Source of the DNA: Brevibacterium ravenspurgense
GTDB lineage: Bacteria; Actinomycetota; Actinomycetes; Actinomycetales; Brevibacteriaceae
Assembly (NCBI RefSeq): GCF_001584615.1
Contig: NZ_LQQC01000012.1
Coordinates: forward strand, 62,001 to 126,000
Length of the DNA stretch: 64,000 bases
Direction: 5' to 3'
The notes under the pieces are model-generated. The model did not search any database. It saw only the letters and a program-made list of their open reading frames with translations, and was not told the origin of the DNA. Positions 46,529 to 55,557 of the stretch are shown one piece after another (position 1 is the first letter of the stretch; each line of letters starts with the position of its first letter). The translations under genes were made by a program, and so were the position numbers.

Positions 46529-48163
46529 ATGGCCGTAAAGAAGCGCGCGGCGGGACTTGTTGCCGCAGCTGCCGCCCTCGCACTGGGGCTGAGCGCATGC
46601 TCGTCGTCGACCACCGGCGGTTCGGACTCCGGTGAAGGCGGCGCACTGAGCGTCGGCACCACCGACAAGGTCACCGTGCTCGACCCGGCAGGTTCGTACG
46701 ACAACGGTTCGTTCTTCGTCATGCAGCAGGTGTTCCCGTTCCTCATGGAATACAAGCCCGGAACGTCGGAAATCCGCGAGGGAATCGCGGAATCTGCTGA
46801 CTTCGTCAAGCCGAACGAATACGAAGTCAAGCTCAAGAAGGACCTCAAGTTCGCCAACGGCAACGACCTGACTGCCTCGGACGTCAAGTTCAGCTTTGAG
46901 CGCCAGACCAAGATCCAGGACCCCAACGGCCCGGCTTCGCTGCTGACCGCAATCGAATCGATTGACACCCCGGACGACCACACCGTCGTCTTCAAGCTGA
47001 ACCGCGAAAACGACCAGACGTTCCCGCTGGTTCTCGCCGGCCCCGCCGGTCCGGTCGTCGACGAAGACGTCTTCGCTGCTGACGCCATCACGAAGGACGA
47101 CGAAATCGTCAAGGGCAAGGCATTCGCCGGTCCCTACGAAATCTCGACCTACAAGTTCAACGAACTGGTCACCTACAAGAAGTACGACGGCTACAACGGC
47201 GGCGGTGACGAGGCCAAGAGCGCCGAAGTGCAGATGAAGTACTACTCCGACGCGAACAACATGAAGCTCGACGTCGAAAAGGGCAGCATCGACGTTGCCT
47301 ACCGTTCGCTGTCGCCCACGGACATCGCAGACCTCGAGGGCAAGGACAACCTGACCGTCCACAAGGGCCCCGGCGGCGAAATCCGCTACATCGTGTTCAA
47401 CTTCGACACGATGCCCCACGGTGCCAAGTCGGAAAACCCGGACGAAAAGAAGGCCCTGGCTATCCGCCAGGCCATGGCATCCTCGATTGACCGCGCGGCC
47501 ATCGCCAAGGACGTCTACAAGGACACCTACCAGCCGCTGTACTCCTACGTGCCCGAAGGCATGCAGGGTGCAAACGAATCGCTCAAGGGCCTCTACGGTG
47601 ACAAGCAGGGCGGCGCTGACGCAGATGCAGCCAAGAAGTTCCTCGAAGACGCCGGTGTGGAAACCCCGGTCAACATCAAGCTGCAGTACAATCCGGACCA
47701 CTACGGTCCGTCGTCCGGCGACGAATACGCCGCTGTGAAGAAGCAGCTGGAAGACACCGATCTGTTCAAGGTCGACCTGCAGTCGACGGAATGGGTGCAG
47801 TACGCCAAGGACCGCAGCAACGACGTCTACCCGATGTACCAGCTGGGCTGGTTCCCGGACTACTCCGACGGTGACAACTACCTGGTTCCGTTCTTCTACA
47901 ACACAGAAGAAGAACCGGCGTTCCTGGCCAACCACTTCCAGGACGACAGCATCAACAAGAAGCTGCTCGAACAGGTTTCCCAGCCCGACGCCGGCAAGCG
48001 CGAACAGCTGATCAGCGACATCCAGGACGACCTGGCCAAGCAGCTGCCCACGCTGCCGCTGCTGCAGGGCAACCAGATCGCCGTTGCGGACAAGAACGTG
48101 AAGGGCGTTGACGAAACGCTCGACCCGTCGTTCCAGTTCCGCCTGTCGATGCTGAGCAAGTAA
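46529..48163 (+). CDS. Peptide ABC transporter substrate-binding lipoprotein (family 5)
   Basis: A 544-aa lipoprotein: signal MAVKKRAAG with lipobox LSAC at about 21-24, then an SBP_bac_5 domain (KPNEYEVKLKKDLKFANGNDLTASDVKFS, IRQAMASSIDRAAIAKDVY, MYQLGWFPDYSDGDNYLVPFF). Delivers oligopeptides or similar solutes to the permeases encoded next. AAAGGA precedes the ATG. An intercistronic stem-loop after the stop probably lets this gene be expressed more than the permeases. Confidence 0.9.
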   Translation: MAVKKRAAGLVAAAAALALGLSACSSSTTGGSDSGEGGALSVGTTDKVTVLDPAGSYDNGSFFVMQQVFPFLMEYKPGTSEIREGIAESADFVKPNEYEVKLKKDLKFANGNDLTASDVKFSFERQTKIQDPNGPASLLTAIESIDTPDDHTVVFKLNRENDQTFPLVLAGPAGPVVDEDVFAADAITKDDEIVKGKAFAGPYEISTYKFNELVTYKKYDGYNGGGDEAKSAEVQMKYYSDANNMKLDVEKGSIDVAYRSLSPTDIADLEGKDNLTVHKGPGGEIRYIVFNFDTMPHGAKSENPDEKKALAIRQAMASSIDRAAIAKDVYKDTYQPLYSYVPEGMQGANESLKGLYGDKQGGADADAAKKFLEDAGVETPVNIKLQYNPDHYGPSSGDEYAAVKKQLEDTDLFKVDLQSTEWVQYAKDRSNDVYPMYQLGWFPDYSDGDNYLVPFFYNTEEEPAFLANHFQDDSINKKLLEQVSQPDAGKREQLISDIQDDLAKQLPTLPLLQGNQIAVADKNVKGVDETLDPSFQFRLSMLSK

Positions 48164-48175
48164 TCGCTGAAGAGT

Positions 48176-48212
48176 GAGGCCGCCGCTGACACTTGATGGA
48201 CGCGGCGGCCTC
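48176..48212 (+). other. Intercistronic stem-loop after the binding-protein gene
   Basis: Perfect 11-bp stem GAGGCCGCCGC / GCGGCGGCCTC with a 15-base loop, 12 bp after the stop. With no T-run it is more likely a processing or partial-termination element than a full terminator, as is common between binding protein and permease genes. Confidence 0.55.
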
Positions 48213-48269
48213 GCTCGATCCTCAGGCCCGTGTCAAGGGCCTGCACTCCCTCTACCTACGGAAACTCAT

Positions 48270-49370
48270 ATGACAGCCAGTGTCGAAATTCCGGATATCG
48301 CATCCGGCCCGGCCGGCCAGCAGAAGAAGAAAGCGACCAAGAGCAGCGGCTCGGGTTTGGGCCGCTACCTGCTGGTCCGGTTCCTCCTCATCATCCCGAC
48401 GGTGTGGATCCTCACCACGCTCGTCTTCTTCCTCATGCGGGTCACCGGTGACCCCATCACCGCCAGCCTCGGCGGTCGTCTGACAAAAGAACAGCTGGCC
48501 CAGCGCGTAGCTGAAGCCGGCTATGACCGGCCGCTGATCGTCCAGTACTTCGAGTACATGGGCAACCTGCTGCGGGGTGACTTCGGCACCACAGTGTCGG
48601 ACAACCGCCCCGTCACGGAGGTTCTCGCGCAGTACGGCACAGCAACTCTGGAGCTTGTGCTGTTTTCGCTGGTTGTCGCGTTCATCGTGGGCATTCCGCT
48701 GGGCATGATCGCTGCGAAGTGCCGCGACCGCGCTCCCGATGCGGTTCTGCGTATCTTCGGCATCCTCGCCTACGCGACCCCGGTGTTCTTCATCGGTCTG
48801 CTTCTCAAGCTGGTCTTCGGTGTTCTGTGGCCGGTTCTGCCGGTGGCGGGCCGAGCTTCCGGAAGCACGGAGATTCTGCTTGACGGCGTTGTTGCGCCCA
48901 CCCGCCTGTACCTGATCGATGCGCTGCGGATCGGCGACTTCGCCGCTGTCAACGACGTTCTGTCCCATGCCGTTCTGCCGGCTATCGCCCTGGGGCTGAT
49001 CACCGGCGGTACGTTCCTGCGCCTGGTGCGCACCAACCTGATCGGCACCCTGGGTGCCCAGTACATTGAGTCGGGCCGTTCCCGAGGTGTCAGCGAGTTC
49101 CGTCTGACCACTCGCCACGCGTTCCGCCCGGCTCTCATTCCGATCGTCACCGTCATGGGCATGCAGATTGCCCTCATGCTGGCCGGTGCGGTTCTGACCG
49201 AAACGACCTTCGAATGGAAGGGCTTGGGCTTCCAGCTGTTCCAGTACTTGCAGGCGCGTGACTTCGTTGCAGTGCAGGGCATTGTGGTTATGTTGGCGGT
49301 CATCGTCGCGGTCACCAACTTCATTGTCGACATCATCGTCGCCTTCATCGACCCCCGAGTGAGGTACTGA
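48270..49370 (+). CDS. Peptide ABC transporter permease (OppB/DppB type)
   Basis: A 366-aa permease from ATG 48270; a frame extending to 48174 would run through the stem-loop and is rejected. A ~30-residue Lys/Ser-rich N-terminus is followed by a helix (LLVRFLLIIPTVWILTTLVFFLMR, split over residues 36-60), an extracytoplasmic loop with YDRPLIVQYFEYMGNL, and five further helices with the coupling loop near 280. Typical DppB topology. Stop overlaps the next ATG. Confidence 0.9.
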   Translation: MTASVEIPDIASGPAGQQKKKATKSSGSGLGRYLLVRFLLIIPTVWILTTLVFFLMRVTGDPITASLGGRLTKEQLAQRVAEAGYDRPLIVQYFEYMGNLLRGDFGTTVSDNRPVTEVLAQYGTATLELVLFSLVVAFIVGIPLGMIAAKCRDRAPDAVLRIFGILAYATPVFFIGLLLKLVFGVLWPVLPVAGRASGSTEILLDGVVAPTRLYLIDALRIGDFAAVNDVLSHAVLPAIALGLITGGTFLRLVRTNLIGTLGAQYIESGRSRGVSEFRLTTRHAFRPALIPIVTVMGMQIALMLAGAVLTETTFEWKGLGFQLFQYLQARDFVAVQGIVVMLAVIVAVTNFIVDIIVAFIDPRVRY

Positions 49371-50392
49371 TGAGCACCCTCAACACTCCCGAAACCCCGT
49401 CAGCGGCACCCGCTGCCGGCAAGGACTCCGGCAGCTACGCACAGAAACCCTGGTGGAAGAAGCTGCCCGTCATCAGCCACGTGCTGCAGTCCTCCGGCCT
49501 GCAGCGCGGAATGCTGATCACCGGTCTCATCATCTGCGGCGTTGTGCTCATCTGCGCTGTGTTCGCCCCGCTCATTGCCCCGTACGGCTACGCCGACCTG
49601 GGCGATGAAAACGGTCGCTTCGCCCCGCAGCAGGGGCCTTCGGCCCAGCACATCTGGGGCACGACCGTCACCGGCTTCGATGTTTTCTCCCGCGTTATCT
49701 GGGGTGCGCGCACAGCGGTGTTCGTCATCGTGGTGGCAGTCATCGCGTCCGTGTTCCTCGGTGTGATCCTCGGTCTGCTGTCCGGCTACATCGGCGGGTG
49801 GCTCGACCGCGTGCTCGTGGTCGTGGCCGACGCGATCTACGCGTTCCCGTCGTTGCTGCTGGCAATCGTCATGACGATCGTCATCTCCGGCGGTCAGTCG
49901 ACCGTCGTCGGCGGTGTCGTCGCCGCCGGAATTTCGATCACGGTGGTGTTCGTCCCGCAGTACTTCCGCGTGGTGCGGTCTGAAACGGTGCGCCTGAAGG
50001 CTGAGCCGTTCGTCGAATCCGCGCAGGTTCTGGGTGATTCCAACCTGCGGATCATCGCCCGCCACATCTACCCGAATGCCACCCGCAACATCCCGCTGAT
50101 CTTCACCCTCAACAGCTCCGAGGCGATCCTCACGCTCGCCGCCCTGGGCTTCTTGGGCTTCGGCATTGAGCCGACCTCGGCAGCCGAATGGGGCTATGAC
50201 CTCAACAAGTCGCTCTCAGATGTCACCTCGGGCATCTGGTGGACGGCCCTGTTCCCGGGCCTTGCGATCGTGTTTACCGTCATCGGGATCACGCTGGTCG
50301 GCGAATCCATGAACGACCTCAACGACCCGCGCCTGCGCCTGCGCAAGAAATCCCGCCGCAGCCGGAAGGCAAAGGAGAGCAAGAATGTCTGA
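49370..50392 (+). CDS. Peptide ABC transporter permease (OppC/DppC type)
   Basis: A 340-aa permease. Long cytoplasmic N-terminus (about 45 residues), a first helix, then HIWGTTVTGFDVFSRVIWGAR and five more helices with the coupling segment ESAQVLGDSNLRIIARHIYPN. Ends in a Lys/Arg/Ser-rich tail. Overlaps the ATPase gene by 8 bp. Partner of the OppB-type gene. Confidence 0.92.
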   Translation: MSTLNTPETPSAAPAAGKDSGSYAQKPWWKKLPVISHVLQSSGLQRGMLITGLIICGVVLICAVFAPLIAPYGYADLGDENGRFAPQQGPSAQHIWGTTVTGFDVFSRVIWGARTAVFVIVVAVIASVFLGVILGLLSGYIGGWLDRVLVVVADAIYAFPSLLLAIVMTIVISGGQSTVVGGVVAAGISITVVFVPQYFRVVRSETVRLKAEPFVESAQVLGDSNLRIIARHIYPNATRNIPLIFTLNSSEAILTLAALGFLGFGIEPTSAAEWGYDLNKSLSDVTSGIWWTALFPGLAIVFTVIGITLVGESMNDLNDPRLRLRKKSRRSRKAKESKNV

Positions 50393-52109
50393 ACATCTGC
50401 TGTCTATTGAGGACCTCAACGTCACCTTCACCACCGACGCTGGTGATGTCGACGCCGTCAAGGGCGTAAGCCTCTCCGTCGACCCGGGTGAAGTGCTTGC
50501 GGTCGTCGGCGAATCCGGCTCCGGCAAAACCGTCACTGCAAAGACGATCCTGAGGCTGCTGCCGGAAACAGCGGTGGCCGACGGCGCTGTCCTCGTTTCA
50601 GGTGACAACGTCCTGAAGATGACGCCTGCTCAGCTGACCGCCATGCGCGGCCGCAAAGCGGCCATGGTGTTCCAGGAGCCGTCCACCGCGCTCAACCCCG
50701 TGTTCCCCGTGGGCTGGCAGATCACGGAAGGCCTGCGCGCGCACGACCCCAAGGCAAGCAAAAAGGACCTTCGGGCGCGCGCTGTCGAGGCCATGGAGAA
50801 GGTCGGCATCCCGCAGGCTGATGAGCGCTTCGACTACTACCCGCACCAGTTCTCGGGTGGGCAGAAACAGCGCATCGTCATCGCTATGGCACTGGCGCTG
50901 GGGGCCGACCTCGTGATTGCGGACGAACCGACAACAGCACTCGACGTGACGGTCCAGTCGGAGATCCTCGACCTTATGCGGTCGCTGAAAGATGAATTCT
51001 CCACCGGAATTGTGCTCATCACCCACAACATGGGTGTTGTCGCCGACCTCGCAGACCGAGTTGCCGTCATGTACCGCGGTGAGCTGGTCGAAGTCGCCGA
51101 CGTGCGCTCGCTGTTTGCCAACCCGCAGCACGAGTACACGAAGTCCCTCCTGGCGGCAGTGCCGAAGATCCGCACGCTTAAGAGCGGCCCGGCCACCGGT
51201 ACTGAGCCGACAAGCGCCTTGGCAGCGGACCGTGCGGCAGAGGACGTGGGAAAGGCCGCACAGCAGGCAGACCCCTTTGCCGACGCGAAGACCATCGTCA
51301 AGGCGCGCGGCCTCGAAATCACCTACCGCGGCGGCTTCGGCAAACCAGACTTCCAGGCCATCAAGGGCGTTGACTTCGACATCCGCGAAGGCGAGGTCTA
51401 CGGCCTGGTGGGCGAATCCGGCTCAGGAAAAACCACGATCGGCCGTGCAATCGCCGGCCTGACTCGCGCCAGCGGAGGCTCCCTGCGGGTCTTCGATCAG
51501 GAAATGGTCGGATTCAAAGAAAAGGAATTCAAGCCGCTGCGCGAAAAGATCGGCTTCGTCTTCCAAGACCCCGCAGCCTCGTTCAACCCGCACCTGTCGA
51601 TTGGCGACTGTATTGCCGAGCCCTTCCGGGTACACAGGCCGCGCATGAGCGAACGCGACCGCCGCAGCGAAGTCGTGCGTCTGCTCGATGCCGTGCAGCT
51701 GCCGGGCGAATACGCCGACCGTTATCCGCACGAACTGTCCGGCGGTCAGCGTCAGCGCTGCTCGCTGGCCCGCGGCCTGGCGCTGCAGCCCGAACTGGTC
51801 GTGGCAGACGAACCCACGTCCGCCCTCGACGTGTCCGTCCAGGCGCGCGTGCTCGAGCTGTTCACCCAGCTGCAGGACGAGTTCGGCTTCGCCGCACTGT
51901 TCATCAGCCACGACCTCGCCGTTGTCGACATGCTGTCAGACCGTCTGGGCGTGCTCTTCCACGGCGACCTGCTGGAAGAGGGCACCGGGGAACAGGTGCT
52001 CGGCGCACCGCAGCACACCTACACGCAGCGCCTCATCGCATCGCTGCCCGTTCCCGACCCCGTGGAACAGGAAAGCCGACGCAAGCTGGCACGCGCACTG
52101 CGCAGCTGA
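50385..52109 (+). CDS. Fused peptide ABC transporter ATPase (OppD-OppF fusion)
   Basis: A 574-aa protein holding two complete ATPase domains. Domain 1: Walker A GESGSGKT near 43-50, FSGGQKQR and VIADEPTTALDVT. A ~45-residue Ala/Asp-rich linker (270-305) follows. Domain 2: Walker A GESGSGKT near 343-350, LSGGQRQR and VVADEPTSALDVS. This fused form replaces separate OppD and OppF and is common in actinobacteria. Closed by the palindromic terminator 26 bp after the stop. Confidence 0.93.
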   Translation: MSEHLLSIEDLNVTFTTDAGDVDAVKGVSLSVDPGEVLAVVGESGSGKTVTAKTILRLLPETAVADGAVLVSGDNVLKMTPAQLTAMRGRKAAMVFQEPSTALNPVFPVGWQITEGLRAHDPKASKKDLRARAVEAMEKVGIPQADERFDYYPHQFSGGQKQRIVIAMALALGADLVIADEPTTALDVTVQSEILDLMRSLKDEFSTGIVLITHNMGVVADLADRVAVMYRGELVEVADVRSLFANPQHEYTKSLLAAVPKIRTLKSGPATGTEPTSALAADRAAEDVGKAAQQADPFADAKTIVKARGLEITYRGGFGKPDFQAIKGVDFDIREGEVYGLVGESGSGKTTIGRAIAGLTRASGGSLRVFDQEMVGFKEKEFKPLREKIGFVFQDPAASFNPHLSIGDCIAEPFRVHRPRMSERDRRSEVVRLLDAVQLPGEYADRYPHELSGGQRQRCSLARGLALQPELVVADEPTSALDVSVQARVLELFTQLQDEFGFAALFISHDLAVVDMLSDRLGVLFHGDLLEEGTGEQVLGAPQHTYTQRLIASLPVPDPVEQESRRKLARALRS

Positions 52110-52134
52110 GGCCGCGAACCTCACCCGAGCAAAC

Positions 52135-52176
52135 GACGAGGCGCCGCTCACCTTCCCAGGTGAGCGGCGCCTCGTC
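52135..52176. terminator. Dispersed palindromic terminator, copy 4
   Basis: Perfect 19-bp stem GACGAGGCGCCGCTCACCT with loop TCCC, between the convergent transporter ATPase and thioesterase genes, flanked by AAAC and ATTT. Confidence 0.9.
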
Positions 52177-52201
52177 ATTTGGGTTGAGAGGGGGCTCAGT
52201 G

Positions 52202-52618
52202 TCACATAAAGGTGCGCAGGCGGTCTTTTGCTTCGTCCGACAGGGGAGCGGAGCGGCGGGTGTTAATGTTCGTCAGCACCATGACCGAGGTTGCCTTCGC
52301 ACGGACTTCGCCTTCGTTGATGAGCAGCTGCTCCAGGCCGATTGAGGAATTTCCGACCTTCGTCAGGCGCGTGCGGATTTCAACTTCGCCGGGCCACAGC
52401 ACTTCAGCCAGGTAGTCGATGGTGATCGTCGCAAGAACAAAAGCGTCGTCCTCCGCGAAGATATCCTGCATCGACTGGATGATCTCCACACGACCGCACT
52501 CAAAGTAGGTCGCATAGACGGCGTTGTTGACATGGCCCTGCCTGTCAGTGTCGCCGTACCGGATCTTTTCAATTGCAACCAGCGGGAAATCGCTGGCCTT
52601 CGGCTGTTCGTCACTCAT
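52202..52618 (-). CDS. Acyl-CoA thioesterase (4HBT hotdog family)
   Basis: A 138-aa hotdog-fold protein. The pattern RYGDTDRQGHVNNAVYATYFE at the N-terminus is the 4HBT active-site helix region with catalytic Asp. The frame extends upstream to 52906 but homology begins at the ATG 52618, which has no Shine-Dalgarno and CAGACT 6 bases upstream, as for the enoyl-CoA hydratase gene. Divergent from the FAD oxidoreductase gene. Confidence 0.88.
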   Translation of the reverse strand: MSDEQPKASDFPLVAIEKIRYGDTDRQGHVNNAVYATYFECGRVEIIQSMQDIFAEDDAFVLATITIDYLAEVLWPGEVEIRTRLTKVGNSSIGLEQLLINEGEVRAKATSVMVLTNINTRRSAPLSDEAKDRLRTFM

Positions 52619-52653
52619 ACGGTCAGTCTGCCATGACTGCCGAGCTCCGTGAG

Positions 52654-52659
52654 TACAGT
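52654..52659 (+). promoter_or_regulatory. -10 element for the leaderless FAD oxidoreductase gene
   Basis: TACAGT, 7 bases before the GTG at 52667, same geometry as at pyrE. It decides the start between three in-frame GTG codons at 52649, 52658 and 52667. Confidence 0.5.
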
Positions 52660-52666
52660 GGGGTGC

Positions 52667-53878
52667 GTGAAGAAGTCGGACATTGTCATTGTCGGTGCCG
52701 GTGCTGCCGGCACGCAGGTCGCCCAGGTGCTGTCGCGTGCTGGCAAGACGGCCGTGCTTGTTGACCCGCGGGACGAACCCGTTGAGCTTCCGCCCCTGAC
52801 CGACGGCCTGTTCGGGGAGGCGCTGACCGTCACGCCGCTGCCGGTGCCGGAGGGCATCCAGCGCATCACGGCAGAGGCCGTGCGCGTTGAACAGGGTGCT
52901 GTGCACCTGGCTGACGGGCGCGTGTTGGAGGCCGAATCGATTGTCATTGCCACGGGGCTCAGCCCGCGCCCCTCACCCATTCCGGGCGGCTTCACGGTCG
53001 GCTCGCTGCCTGGGGCGCAGGCACTGCGCGATGCTGTTGTCGGTAGGGGAGACCCCCTGCCGCGGCTGGGTGTGCTGGGGTCTGGTTTCTTGGCTCTTGA
53101 GATCGCGCGCTCCGCTGCCGACCTGGGTGCCGAGGTGGCACTCCACTTGCGCGGTGACCTTCCCCTGCCTGGGACCAGTCCGGAGCTGGGTCAGGCCGTG
53201 CTCGAACTCAACGAGGCTGCTGGCGTGCGCTTTGTTCCCCGTGACCCGAATCCGGATGCGGCGTCCGCCGATGTGTGGGCCGCCGCGGTCGGTTCGCGCC
53301 CCGTGGTCCCGGATTGCCCGTGGCCACTGACGTTCTCGGGTCGTCTGGCAGTGGGTGCTGATCTGCAAGTGGTGCCGGGCGTGTGGGCCATCGGCGACTG
53401 TGCTGAACCCGTGGAGGGGCCGAACGCTGGCCTGGGTGATGGAGGTGCGGAGCCGACCGCACTGTCCCAGGGGCTGTGGCTGGGCCGCGTCCTGGCCGGT
53501 GAAGACGTCGATGCCGAATGGCGCGAGGTGCCCTCCCGCTGGAGCTTCCAGGGCACCACCCGCGTGTTCACCGCCGGTGCTGCTTACCGGGTGTGCGATC
53601 CCACTCCCGTTGTTTTGGGCGATCCTGCCGCAGGCAGGGGGCAGCTGCTGTTCTTCAGCGGGCCTCACGATGACAGCGTGCTTCTTCGGGTAGAAACCAT
53701 CGGCCTGCCACCGGCGCACAATGCCGCCAAGCGGCTGCTCGGATCCGTCCTGGCCGAAGGGCTTGACGCGATTGCGGACGGCCGTGACCTGCCGGGTGCT
53801 GTGACGCGTGCTGAAGCCGCGGCACCGGATTTTGATATGCGTGCCCGCTCGCGCCAGCCGGCGGGGCGAATCGCCTGA
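52667..53878 (+). CDS. FAD-dependent NAD(P)-disulfide-oxidoreductase-fold protein
   Basis: About 403 aa from GTG 52667. FAD-binding IVIVGAGAAGTQ at about 5-16, an NAD(P)H-binding LGVLGSGFLALE near 133, and GVWAIGDCAEP near 240 with the FAD-contacting Asp. The C-terminal ~120 residues form the reductase-specific domain. It resembles ferredoxin/rubredoxin reductase-like enzymes without a Cys-x-x-Cys redox pair. Electron partner unknown; no ferredoxin gene is adjacent. Confidence 0.82.
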   Translation: MKKSDIVIVGAGAAGTQVAQVLSRAGKTAVLVDPRDEPVELPPLTDGLFGEALTVTPLPVPEGIQRITAEAVRVEQGAVHLADGRVLEAESIVIATGLSPRPSPIPGGFTVGSLPGAQALRDAVVGRGDPLPRLGVLGSGFLALEIARSAADLGAEVALHLRGDLPLPGTSPELGQAVLELNEAAGVRFVPRDPNPDAASADVWAAAVGSRPVVPDCPWPLTFSGRLAVGADLQVVPGVWAIGDCAEPVEGPNAGLGDGGAEPTALSQGLWLGRVLAGEDVDAEWREVPSRWSFQGTTRVFTAGAAYRVCDPTPVVLGDPAAGRGQLLFFSGPHDDSVLLRVETIGLPPAHNAAKRLLGSVLAEGLDAIADGRDLPGAVTRAEAAAPDFDMRARSRQPAGRIA

Positions 53879-53912
53879 AAGCCACATGAGCACGGTTTAT
53901 CCGACCACTCGG

Positions 53913-53918
53913 TAGAAT
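53913..53918 (+). promoter_or_regulatory. Probable -10 element of the second exporter operon
   Basis: TAGAAT, 39 bases before the ATG at 53958, in the only gap upstream of the four-gene exporter operon. Confidence 0.45.
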
Positions 53919-53957
53919 CTTGGTGTTCATCAACGTCTAAGGAAGAGTCGCGCATTC

Positions 53958-54806
53958 ATGTCAATGAGTGATTTCGCCGCTGAGCACTCACTCGAGCGGG
54001 TGGGCGCCAGGGCGCCGTTCTTCACCTATATGCGCGAAGTGTGGCGGCGGCGCGACTTCACGGCGACTCTGGCCCGCTATCGCATGCGCAGTGAAAACGA
54101 GCGCAACCGCCTGGGTCAGCTGTGGGTGCTCCTGCGCCCGTCGTTCTCCGCTCTCATCTACGGTCTGGTTTTCGGCTTCATCCTGGCCGGCAGCCGACCG
54201 CCGAACTTCGTGCCATACGTCATCATCGGCGTGTTCATGCTCGAGTTCTACAACTCGTCCATGAACGGCGGAGCCAAGTCGATCATCTCGAACACTTCCC
54301 TCGTGCAGTCCCTGCCGTTCCCGCGCATGGTTCTGCCGCTGGCCAAGGTGCTCGAAGAGTTCTTCAACTTCATTCCCACCCTGATTCTCATGGCGATTCT
54401 CGTCATCATCGGCGGTGACCTCCCGAACCTCCAGTGGCTGCTCATGATCCCGCTGGTGGCCCTGTTTGCAATCCTCAACACCGGGGTGGCGCTGATCTTC
54501 GCCCGCCTGACAGTGCACTTCCGCGACCTGAGCCAGATCACGCCCTACATTTCACGCATGATCTTCTACACCTCGGGTGTGTTCTTCAACCCCCTGACGC
54601 TCGTCGAAGGCCGGCCGATCCTCAAGGCCATCTTCGACTGGCACCCCCTGTTCGAGGTGCTGTCACTGGGTCGCGGCATCCTCATGGGCGCTTACGAAAT
54701 CCACTGGAACTACTGGTGGCACCTGGCGGTGTGGGCGTTCGGCCTGCTGATCATCGGCATGGTCTTCTTCTGGCGAGCAGAGGAGCGCTATGGTCGAGAA
54801 AGCTGA
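53958..54806 (+). CDS. Glycopolymer ABC exporter permease (TagG type), second copy
   Basis: A 282-aa ABC-2 permease with AAGGAAGAG before the ATG. Hydrophilic N-terminus with RYRMRSENERNRLGQLWVLLRP as entry helix, then six helices; FYTSGVFFNPLTLVEG is the conserved extracytoplasmic loop between helices 5 and 6. Similar to the permease at 38726 but clearly distinct. Overlaps its ATPase gene by 17 bp. Confidence 0.9.
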   Translation: MSMSDFAAEHSLERVGARAPFFTYMREVWRRRDFTATLARYRMRSENERNRLGQLWVLLRPSFSALIYGLVFGFILAGSRPPNFVPYVIIGVFMLEFYNSSMNGGAKSIISNTSLVQSLPFPRMVLPLAKVLEEFFNFIPTLILMAILVIIGGDLPNLQWLLMIPLVALFAILNTGVALIFARLTVHFRDLSQITPYISRMIFYTSGVFFNPLTLVEGRPILKAIFDWHPLFEVLSLGRGILMGAYEIHWNYWWHLAVWAFGLLIIGMVFFWRAEERYGRES

Positions 54807-55557
54807 TATGGATTCCTCACCCCGCGAAGGCGAACCCGTTGTCGTCGTCGACGACCTCCACGTGACGTTCAAGACACTGGCCACGGGCAAACGCATGACA
54901 CCCAGTCAGGCCGGCGGGCTGTTCCAGCGCAAACGCAGCTACAAGGAAGTCGAAGCCCTCAAGGGCGTGTCCTTCACCGCCAACGCCAACGAATCGATTG
55001 GCGTCATCGGAACAAACGGATCCGGCAAATCGACCCTCATGAAAGCGATCACCGGCCTCATCCCTCCCACGCAGGGAGCCGTCTACGCACGGTCCCGGCC
55101 CAACCTCTTGGGCGTGGGTGCCGCACTCATCCGCGATCTTTCCGGCGGCCAGAACATCATCCTGGGTGGTCTGGCCATGGGCATGAAGCGCGAAGAGATC
55201 GAAGCGAAATACGACGAGATCGTTGAATTCACCGGTCTGCAGGAATTCATCGACATGCCGATGCGCACCTACTCGTCCGGTATGACCGCCCGGCTGAAGT
55301 TCGCCATTGCCACGGCGAAGGACTATGAAATCCTCATCGTCGACGAAGCTCTGGCAGTCGGCGACCGCCAGTTCCAGAAGAAGTCCGAAGCCCGCATTCG
55401 CAAGATCCGCGAATCTGCCGGTACCGTCTTCCTCGTTTCGCACTCCATGCGGTCCATTCGCGACACGTGCAACAGGACAATCTGGATTGAAAAGGGCGTC
55501 CTCATGGCCGACGGCGACACCGAAGACGTCGTCAAAGAATACGAAGCACACAGGTGA
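54790..55557 (+). CDS. Glycopolymer ABC exporter ATPase (TagH type), second copy
   Basis: A 255-aa ATPase without a C-terminal extension: Walker A GTNGSGKST near 75-83, TYSSGMTARL signature, Walker B ILIVDEALAVGD, and H-loop SHSM. A teichoic-acid-type exporter ATPase, paralogous to the one at 39603. Start ATG lies within the permease gene; stop is overlapped by the glycosyltransferase gene (GTGA). Confidence 0.92.
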   Translation: MVEKADMDSSPREGEPVVVVDDLHVTFKTLATGKRMTPSQAGGLFQRKRSYKEVEALKGVSFTANANESIGVIGTNGSGKSTLMKAITGLIPPTQGAVYARSRPNLLGVGAALIRDLSGGQNIILGGLAMGMKREEIEAKYDEIVEFTGLQEFIDMPMRTYSSGMTARLKFAIATAKDYEILIVDEALAVGDRQFQKKSEARIRKIRESAGTVFLVSHSMRSIRDTCNRTIWIEKGVLMADGDTEDVVKEYEAHR